Shown piece after piece: positions 55,652 to 64,000 of a stretch of DNA of 64,000 bases; within the stretch, counting starts at the first letter, position 1; each line of letters begins with the position of its first letter. Below the pieces are notes generated by a model. That model did not search any database. It was not told the DNA's origin and worked only from the letters and a program-made list of their open reading frames with translations. Source of the DNA: Serpula lacrymans var. lacrymans S7.9 (taxonomy: Eukaryota > Basidiomycota > Agaricomycetes > Boletales > Serpulaceae); assembly GCF_000218685.1 (NCBI RefSeq), contig NW_006763303.1, positions 372,001 to 436,000 on the forward strand, in the 5' to 3' direction. The position numbers and the translations under genes were made by a program.

Positions 55652-55869
55652 CTACTGACATCATCAGCCACTGCTTTTATCAACTGTACAGTACATAGAT
55701 ACAAACACTCTGTATTAGTATAAATACCCCAATAGATCAAGGAGACTCCTCAGCGAGTCCTCCTGTTGTATACCAACAAACTCTCTGCAGCTTAAGGGGT
55801 AACCACTCCCTCATCACTACCTTTATAGTGTGTTGTGTGCGCCAGAGTGACTGGCTCTTGGTCGTTACA
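55652..55869 (+). repeat. 3' fragment of a gypsy-family LTR
   Basis: Matches the last half of 3714-4127 (ACATCATCAGCCACTGC, CCAATAGATCAAGGAGACTC, terminal GTTACA). Confidence 0.8.
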
Positions 55870-55948
55870 CAATGTCAAGCACGAGTATTCCAATATCAGC
55901 AATATGTCTTTGGATACCTTGGCAAGGCAATTCTAGAGCCAAAAGCCT

Positions 55949-56432
55949 GATTCCAGCTTTCGTTATCTTGTCGGTGTTCTCCAAAGCCACGGCTTACACA
56001 TTCAACATAGGCAAATTTGGCATAGTTTACATTGCGTTGACGGCCTAGGACATCAACTACAAAAACGACAAATCATTCAACACCAAAAATATCGAGTCCT
56101 GCACCCAAATGCCCTATGGCACATTAATGAGCATCACAAGCTTATACGCTGGGGCTACATTATTCATGGCATGGTGGACGGGTTCTGTCGCACTGTAAGT
56201 TGTCACATCTATTTCCAATCATCCATCTGACATTATTATTAAAATTCAGGTTGTCATGCTCAAGGCAAGTACAAATAACCGTGCTTCAACGGTCCTCGAT
56301 CTTTTTTTGAGTGCTATTGCGGAATTTGGGTGCCCCTCTCGTGTTCGAGGAGCTTGTGGAGGGGAAAATGTACAAGTTTCCACCTACATGGTAATGAAGA
56401 ACAGGCCCTATTGGGCGTCTTTCATATGGGGC
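55949..56432 (+). pseudogene. integrase-core (DDE-like) protein fragment
   Basis: Two exons (55949-56194 and 56250 to about 56432) joined by a 55-base intron. Readable blocks are HGLHIQHRQIWHSL, NALWHINEHHKLIRWGYIIH, MVDGFCRT, then LKASTNNRASTVLDLFLSAI and CPSRVRGACGGENVQVS. This matches the integrase-core proteins widespread in basidiomycete genomes, which normally read WHIDGHHKLIRWG; here the acidic residue is Asn. The start and the end are missing. Confidence 0.6.
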
Positions 56433-56489
56433 ATGTACGTTGCATGCTTTTGGCTTTTTTACATTAAGTTAACTTACCACTGTAGTATT

Positions 56490-59425
56490 TGATGAAGTCA
56501 ACTTGGATGAAAATGTTTACGACCAAGAAGATTATGACTGAGATGGGTCAGAAGATATATTCCTCAACAGCTTACAAGAACCATTTAACAATTTCCTGAA
56601 TGATCCTGCAATGCAAGGCAACACCCAGGATAACTTGAACCCTGACCCAGAGATGCAGGCTGGCAGTTCACGTCACCCCCACTCCCTGCACTTTAATCTG
56701 GATGACAATGATGATGATGATGAAAGAGTAGTGGAATAAAATGAGAATGCTGGCAAGGTTATAAGGGTGGATCTGGATGCTCACAATAAATGGAGGGAGA
56801 TTTTTCACCAGTTCCATCAAGATGACAATGAAATGGATGTTGATCTTCCAGATAATAGATGGGCTCCATTTTCCACAGAATTAGACTGGAAATTTGCACA
56901 TTGGGCATTGCAGGAGGGGGTTGGCCAGAAATCTCTTGACAGATTACTGGCAATTCCTGAAGTGAGTGACACCTCCACACTTTGATTCATGTTTTATGTT
57001 AACTGACCTCCAACCTTTACACCAGCTTTCCCAGAGACTGGGCCTTTCTTATCAAAATAGCAGAAGCCTCCCAAAAATAATTGACTCCAAAATTCCTGAA
57101 AGGGCCAAATGGCACTCAAAATATCTACACTTTGATGATTGTCCAGAAGAAAAACACCTTATACAATATAGAGACCCCTTACAAGCCATTGCTTCTTTGT
57201 TGGGCAATCCAGCACATGCGATAGACATAGTCTATAAACCCTCAAGAATATTCACAAACAGCAACAGGGATGATCGTATATTTAATGAGATGTGGACTGG
57301 GAAATGGTGGCATTCTGTACAGGTTAATATATTAATGCCAGTGGTTCCTTTCTAAATTTCATACTTATTTCTTTGATTTTAGGCTCTTCTACCTCAGGGA
57401 GCATCTGTTGCTCCTGTTACAATAGCAACAGACAAAACTTAGTTGACTCAGTTCTCAGGCGACAAGTCTGCATATCCAGTGTATCTTACACTAGGCAATA
57501 TACCCAGCTCTATTAGGCGCAAACCCTCTCAGCACGCTTGTGTACTTATTGGATATCTGTCTGTCAATAAATTGGTGAAAAAAGGCTTGACAACAAAGGA
57601 GAAGACAGCACGTGTTCAAAGACTTTTCCATGCCTCAGTACAAATGATTTTGGAGCCACTTATTGAGGCTGGACGTAAAGGAATGGAGGTTACAGGTGGA
57701 GATGGTGCAGTGAGAAAAATTCACCCTATTCTTGCTTGCTATGTTGCCGACTATCCTGAGCAATGTCTGGTGACTTGCTCAAAGTATGGAACATGTCCCA
57801 AGTGCAGGCCTCCAGCAACAGACCTTGAAAATAAAGCAGCTGGGGAACCTAGGACATCTGACTGGACTCTCTCTGTCATTAATCAAGCCTCATCTTCAAA
57901 CTCAAGGAGAGAATTTTTTGATCAATGTATGGATAAAGATGTATCTGGAGGTGTTTACAGGCCATTTTGGGAAGGATTTCCCTACTGTGATATTCATCTT
58001 TGCATTACCCCCGATGTCTTGCATCAGATATATCAAGGTGTTGTTAAACATATCGTCTCATGGTGCCAAGATCTTATGGGTACAGAGGAACTGGATGCAA
58101 GAATACGCACTTTATCTCCTGCATATGGATCAAAGCATTTCAAAAATGGTTTATCGCCTCTTTCTCAGATATCTGGAGGCGAAAGAAAAGATATGGCCAA
58201 GGTACTTTTAGGATGCCTTGTAGGAAAACTCCCCAAGCAGGCAATTATTGCAATTAGATCACTCTTGGACTTCAATTACATTGCTCAGTACCCCACACAC
58301 AGCGATACAACCCTTGGATATCTATCAGATGCTCTCAAAATATTTCATCAAAACAAAGTAATTTTCATCACTCTGGGTGTTAGAGAAAATTTTAATATTC
58401 CTAAATTTCACTCTCTACTACACTATGTTGACTCTATTTGCTGGTTTGGGGCTACAAATAACTACAACACAGAAACATTTGAACGATGCATGGAGAGCAT
58501 CAAATCATAGGAATGAGCGTCCACAAATGACCATCTGGCTAACAAGGCAAGAAAAAATTGCGTGGTTTGAATGCTATCAATTGTCTTTACAAAATAGACC
58601 AGTTCTACGTCAGCAAGATATTCTCCAGAATCCATCTGGCTTAGGTATTAACATAGCCAAAGTATCTCCTCTTCCACAACAACCCCTTCAATCAATTCAA
58701 CAAAACCACCAATGTCATGGCTTCATATGTGATATCAAGGAGTTTCTGAATTGCCTAATGCATGGTCAGCCAGGTTATATGTTCAGAAATCAAGTCAATA
58801 TTGCAAATCTCCCATTTGATTCACTTGACATATTCACTAGTTTCAAACTCACAACAATTCACCTTGGAGATGATGCTAGTGCAAGTGTAAAGTACGAAGT
58901 CGTCAAAGCAAGACCTAGGTCCAAAAGAATTGCTCCACAGTTTGATAATGTTGTCGTATTAGACTCATTAGAAGCAGAGTCAACAGGTGTTGCCAGTAAT
59001 ATTTTCCTCTAATTTCATGATCAGTTTCAAGTTGTGAATTAATATTTCATGACATAGGTACACGTGTTGGAAGAGTTAGAGTAATATTCAGGCTCCCTGC
59101 CATTTTTCATGGTGGTTCTGTTGGTATACCAAAATATTGGCCCAAAATTCCATTGGCGTACATTGAATGGTACACCAAGTTGAAAGGTAGTGCAGATCCA
59201 GCACATATGATGTATGCAATTACAAAACCTGCACTTAGAGCTGATGGTACTCCACCAGCTTCCATAGTACCATTAAGCAGTATACAACAAGGCTGCCACT
59301 TATTGCCTTTGTTTGGAAAAGATCAAGTGCCTGCTCACTGGGGTACAGAAAATGCTTTGGATGTTTGTGATAGATTTCTATTAAATAATTGGGCTAGTTT
59401 GTATGTGTACCAAACTATTTGGTGA
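56490..59425 (+). pseudogene. Plavaka-type DNA transposon transposase, decayed
   Basis: Several exons: an acidic N-terminal part (RWAPFSTELDWKFAHWALQE near 56870), RIFNEMWTGKWWHSVQ near 57290, then 57443-58510 with the core blocks YPVYLTLGNIPSSIRRKPSQ, HASVQMILEPLIEAG, DGAVRKIHPILACYVADYPE, CSKYGTCPKC, CITPDVLHQIYQGVVKHIV and FHSLLHYVDSICWFGATNN, typical of fungal Plavaka (a CACTA-like superfamily). The C-terminus continues in another frame (from about 58480, NERPQMTIWLTRQEKIAW) and at 59060-59425 (FHGGSVGIPKYWPK). Lesions: stop near 57440 (KT-stop-LTQ), a stop near 56540, and a frame change near 58480. No terminal inverted repeats identified. Confidence 0.82.
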
Positions 59426-59774
59426 ATATTAATTCTATCATTATTAGTATCAGAAAAAGGTTCTCATAGACATAAATGAGCTGGTATAGCTGGTATAGCT
59501 GACATAGTAACTATAAGGCTTCACATAGAAATTTATTGGCTATAATAGGAATTTAATAGCTATCATAGCAGCTATAGAAACATACCCAGCTATATAGCAA
59601 AATGGTTTTTCCTGATGAATTGGCTGGATCAGTGAACCCATGAGAAGGTGCCAAGTCACAGTCTGTATTGTTGATTAATTTCTCGCCGAAGTATTCCCAT
59701 GCATAGCCTTTGATCAGTGCTACATCATTGGGATATCTTCTTGGGGGTCAAAGAGGAGTCTCCTATGCCGTAAG
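59426..59774. other. no gene; short AGCTATA-type repeats
   Basis: Contains AGCTGGTATAGCTGGTATAGC and related phrases, probably the terminal region of the transposon. Confidence 0.45.
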
Positions 59775-59930
59775 TATGATAGGACATGAGTGTGAAAGGA
59801 AAATAAGAAGAAGAAAGATAAAAGTAGTAGAGTACCAGCCGTGACTTCCAATCCAATGGCGAGAGGGGTGACAGGGAACAGGTCGGAGAGCCATGGGAAT
59901 GCAATAGAAAAATTGATTCCTTACAACTAC
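59775..59930 (-). repeat. fragment of the 13357-14571 LTR family, inverted
   Basis: Reverse complement of about 13948-14105 (TTGATTCCTTACAA end; GAGAGGGGTGACAGGGAACA block). Confidence 0.65.
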
Positions 59931-60139
59931 TTTTACATGATTAGCATGTCAAGTCATTGTTGGAGGAAGGAGAGACAGCTGAGGTACGTACTCTAGGTCT
60001 CTTACTGGTTTCAGTAGCCAGTCTCTTTCTTGCCCAGAGCTTTTACTTCTCTTTTGTGGCCTCCTTCAATTGCTTATTATTCTATTTAACCAACTGTATG
60101 TGATGATCTACAGGAATAGCTCCAACATGTGATGCAAGC

Positions 60140-60745
60140 AAGCCACTCTACTTTTGACAATGAGAGTAAAAGATGTGCCAGTGAGGTTTATCAGAAGATG
60201 GATATCAATGTCATGAAGGTGGACTGGCTGCCCAATTTGGACTGGCTGCTGGAGCTTTGCTGAAATCAGTAGTGATATATGGTGGTTGATGGATTGGCGA
60301 TAGAAGCGGATGGAAAAAGGTAACATCAGATGTGGAGGAGGAGCAAGGAGGATGAGTAGGAGGAGCATGGAAGTGACGAAAAAGTGGACTATGATAGGGC
60401 TCCAAAAATAACCATCTGGTGAGAATAGAAACGACAGAAGAAGGCCTATGATGGGGCCAAGTAAGAGAAGGGGAGTAAGAGAGACGACAAAAGCAAGGGC
60501 ACAATATGTAGCCAGTGGCAATGCAAAAATTGCTGAAATGTGGAAAGTACCGAATGGAAAACAAAGGTGGGTGCAACTTGATTGCCTAATTGAGGTGGGT
60601 GCTAATCAGCTACAAGTTCAAAAAAGGCAATATTAATTACTATTTCACGTGGCACTGTGCTTGTGTAACGCAAAGGCAAGTCTTTTGAATATTTGCTTTG
60701 TTACTGACACCTGCCCATGCTACCAATCAACTTTGGTGCATGACA
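60140..60745 (-). repeat. repeat family R, copy 5
   Basis: The reverse complement starts TGTCATGCACCAAAGTTGAT and matches 16291-16760 and 19490-20280. Confidence 0.65.
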
Positions 60746-61000
60746 GCGGGCAACTATCTAGCAAGGAGAAATCATATGTGAGGGGAGTGTACCATAAGGT
60801 CTCACTACAGAGTCCATAAGGAACATGAGAATGTACAGAGGAAAATGTATGGCAGACTAAAAGTCTAGGGCAGGAGAGCCGGAGTGGATACCTGGAGTAC
60901 CATATGGGAGCAAGGTATAGGGCTATGCTAAATGACAGAGCACAAGGGGCATAATTGTGAGAATACTGAAGATTTGGGAGTTCAGACTTGGGGGATTCTG
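60746..61000 (+). repeat. fragment of the 13357-14571 LTR family, direct
   Basis: Matches from about 13685 (AGGAGTGTACCATAAAGTCT against AGGGGAGTGTACCATAAGGTCT) but with drift. Confidence 0.6.
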
Positions 61001-61847
61001 ACTGCTTGGAGGTCCAGAAACCATAGTCTTGTCAATGTACTGGTGAGTAATTAAAAGTGTGCAATGTCTGTAAACTCCTTTAATGTCTGTGCAAGCAATA
61101 ATATCTTGACAAAATCAGGACTGGTATTTACGACACAAGTAAAAACACTCAAAGGGTGTGCATGCATGGGTTAATGAAATAACAAAGGTTGCAGGAGTGA
61201 TGGTATGCAATTGAAGCCTTTGTAGGTAGATCTAGAAGAACTTGCATTGTGAGTTATATTCAGCTGTTGCAGATACTTGCTTGGTTTGTGCAAGCAAAAT
61301 CAAAAGATATTGCAGATGATATTCTATCACATGTTCCAAGTGCCATATTACATACACTACTATTATAGCCAAGTGATTGTGGACAGATCTAATTTTTTCT
61401 CAAGCCGTTACCAACGCCATCACCAATGAATTCTGTTGTCACTAGTGTGATGACGCAAGTGAAAATTTTGCATTTTTCGCATATTACTACTGGCTAATAG
61501 AAAAGGATCACAAACGGATTTCCTAATTAGTCAAGGTTATCAACGTCGCAGTTTCGACCCTGCATTGTCATGACACGTGATTGAATAAGAACAAGCTCGT
61601 CTTTCAGTGGTGCATTTGCATCGCTTTCTGCCACGACGTTGGGCTTAAACTCAGCTCAGCTGGCACGGGGGGTTACCTTGGCGAGGGTGAAGATGGAGAT
61701 AAGGAAGGGAGACGTGAGAGTGTGAGAGGAGGAGTGTGACGTGTGTGACAAGGACGATCGTGGATCGACCCGAGGAATAATAATTAAATAAAAGGAAAGT
61801 TCCCACAGTGCGATTCTCTGCTTGCCGCCGTGTGTTTGCTCGCTGCG
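61001..61847. other. no gene; upstream region of the velvet gene
   Basis: No conserved frame. The last 200 bases before the ATG are the likely promoter; no obvious TATA box. Confidence 0.45.
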
Positions 61848-64000
61848 ATGGACGACGATGAACACATCCCGACGATGTCCTCGACACACACGCACGACAG
61901 TGACAGGCTGTAAGTATCGCGTTATATCATGGCTGAGAATGTGCTGACTGTGTGGCAGGGAATACGAGCTGGTGGTGCGCCAGGAACCGAAGCAGGCTCG
62001 CATGTGTGGTGTAGGCGGTAAAGGTCCATTTCCATCTGACTCTCCCTACCCCACCTAACCTCTCCTACAGCCGACCGTCGTCCCATCGACCCGCCTCCCA
62101 TCGTACAGCTCCGCGTTATCGATCCCTCCCACCGCCGCGACCATCTTTCCCCGTCCCCACAACACGACTCATACGCCCGCTCCTTCCTCCAGAACCCGTA
62201 CTACTTCATGTTTGCGTCCCTCGCAAAACCAGACGACGACGCCGAGCTCCACTGGCTCAAGGACGGAAAAACTCGCTGCACCACTGGCTCAGTCGTCTCT
62301 TCTCTTTATCACCTCAAGGACACAGAGAACCAGGGCGAGGATGCTGGCTTCTTCGTCTTTCCTGATCTCAGCGTCAGGACAGAGGGCAGCTACAGACTCA
62401 AACTCAGCCTCTTCGAGGTCGTCGGGTGCGTCTATCTTTGCTTTCCTTCATCCATGGCCTTATCTCTCTCCAGGAACAACGTGAGACACTGCAAGTCCAT
62501 CTACTCTGCTCCCTTTTATGTATACACCGCTAAAAAGTTTCCTGGCATGGAAGGTAATGTCTCTTTTCCCCCTCCTTCTTTCCTACCTCAATCCCCGTCC
62601 TTCTCATTCACTCTTTTCCTCCTTTCCTCCTTCCTCCACTATCTCACTTTTTCACCTACATCCCCCAATCTCCCAAATAAAATATATAAATAAAAACAAA
62701 AAAAAATCTCACAGAATCAACCCCCCTCTCCTGCTCTCTCGCAGACCAAGGCATCAAAATCCGCATTCGCAAGGATATCAGGGTCAGGAAAAGGCCCATA
62801 CATGCGCTCGAACATCCCCTTCCCATCGATGACGTTCCTTCCTCGCCCTCTTCGCTCTCCCACCACCATCATCAACAGCAACAACAGCAGGGGCACATTT
62901 CGTACGCCCAAGGCCAGGGCCAGGGACACGGGACGTCCTACGACAGCACGTCCCCCTCCCTCCCGCTCTCCTCCCTCCCCTCTTCCTCCCACCACAACCA
63001 CAACGCCCACGGAAACCACAATGCCCACGGCTCTAACAAACGCGCCCGCACCGACCATTCCTCCCTCGCCGGCCTCCCCGCTTGGCCTTCCGCCCCCTCG
63101 TCCGCAGACGCGAGTCTCCCAGCGGCGAGCGCGCAGGGGGGTGTCCCTCTCCCCCTCCCTTCGCTTCCTCTTCCCTCTCTACCACTCTCGACGCTCCCGA
63201 CGCCGTTGGCGATATCGGGGTCGGGGGTGGGTGTGGGTGTGCCGTTATCGATTGGGTTGTCTGGAGCAGTGGGCGCGCAGGGGGGAGCGGGGTTTAGTAT
63301 ACCCCCACCGCCGAATGCTCAGGGGGTGGGGACGGTGGTGTTATCCCCACAGCAGACGAGGGCGTCTCCACCGCACGGCCAAGGACAATCTCAACCGCAA
63401 GGGGGAGGGGGTGTGATTCCCCCGCCGCCTGGGGCTGTTTTCGAAGGAGGAGGTGGAGGTGCGGGAGGAGGAAGGGGAGGGTATTATGATGCGCGGCCAC
63501 CGTTACACCACTCGCAATCGCAGACGCAGTCGCACTCTCAACCTCAATCTCAATCGCAGGCGCAGGCACAGGCACAGTACGACCCGCCACCACCGCAGTC
63601 ATCGTCGCAGTCACAATTGCCGCCGTTGCAGACCTCTGTGGGTGCAGGGCCTGGACAGGGGCAGGGAGGAGGGGGACAAGGGTATGGGAGGTACGATGTG
63701 TATGCGCCGCCAGGGCAAGGACAGGGAGGGGGGCAGGGGCAGGGAGGACAGGGGGGTGGAGGAGGACAAAGTCAATACAGTCCTGGGGGATACTACGATT
63801 CTCCGCAACATCAACATTCGCAAGCGCAAGGACATCATCAACAACAACAGCAGGGGTATGGTCAACAACAACAACAGGGACAGGGACAGGGACAGGGACA
63901 GGGGTACGCTCCGCCTGCGCAACATCCACATCAGCAACAACAGCAGTACGCGACTCCCCCACACCAACACCAGCACGCGCAACACCAAGCGCAACACCAA
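61848..64000 (+). CDS. velvet-domain regulator (VosA/VelB type), 3' end outside window
   Basis: Exons 61848-61909, 61959-62017, 62071-62425, 62474-62553 and 62745 to beyond 64000, all GT-AG and in frame. Velvet domain: YELVVRQEPKQARMCG, DRRPIDPPPIVQLRVIDP, NPYYFMFASLAKPD, SLYHLKDTENQGEDAGFFVF, YRLKLSLFEVVG, CKSIYSAPFYVYTAKKFPGM and, in exon 5, GIKIRIRKDIRVRKR. Velvet proteins are fungus-specific NF-kappaB-like DNA-binding factors controlling development, sporulation and secondary metabolism, often as heterodimers in the nucleus. After the domain comes a candidate nuclear signal (NKRARTD) and then more than 300 residues extremely rich in Gln, Gly, Pro, Ser and His with QGQG and poly-Gln runs, still open at the window end. 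VelB versus VosA cannot be decided safely from this. Confidence 0.92.

Noticed and set aside
63294..64000. Long minus-strand frames rich in Val/Leu/Pro over the velvet tail
   Set aside because: They are the antisense of a repetitive Q/G-coding exon; the plus strand continues a recognised velvet gene in frame.

Overview
The window looks like a transposon-rich chromosome segment of a filamentous basidiomycete, most likely an Agaricomycete. Genes are split by many short introns (about 50-65 bases, GT-AG). The recognisable host genes are fungal (an NBR1-like autophagy receptor and a velvet regulator). The mobile elements (chromodomain Ty3/gypsy, Ty1/copia, Plavaka-type DNA transposon, integrase-core relic) are typical of that class. 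There are two assembly gaps, at 19167-19266 and 53039-53450.

Layout. 1-5377: a decayed gypsy chromovirus inserted into the protease region of a copia element. 5.8-11.9 kb and 26.3-32.5 kb: two direct copies of one segment of about 6.3 kb, each with three members of an alpha-helical, membrane-hairpin protein family; two more intact members follow at 32.5-34.0 and 36.4-38.0 kb. 11.9-21.6 kb: a graveyard of solo LTRs and an imperfect palindrome. 22.1-26.0 kb: NBR1-like gene (minus). 38.6-53.7 kb: a copia element whose 5' LTR was split by a young, nearly intact gypsy element (38814-47395). 53.7-54.9 kb: an expanded-family hypothetical gene cut by copia LTR sequence. 55.3-59.4 kb: small relics, an integrase-core fragment and a Plavaka transposase. 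59.4-61.0 kb: repeats. 61.8 kb to the end: a velvet-family regulator running off the window.

The most notable content is the paralogous family. I reconstructed four intact genes (7811-9345, 28568-30095, 32489-34049, 36379-38007). All share one ten-exon plan with a conserved 13-base micro-exon. Two inactivated and two short or truncated members also occur. The proteins are almost wholly helical. In one subfamily a central pair of exons encodes a strongly hydrophobic hairpin; in the other the matching exons are polar or weakly hydrophobic. That layout resembles the ClyA/HBL/NHE class of alpha-pore-forming proteins, including multi-component ones, but this is structural inference, not a database result. 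The neighbouring genes suggest no further shared pathway; the other large blocks are selfish DNA.
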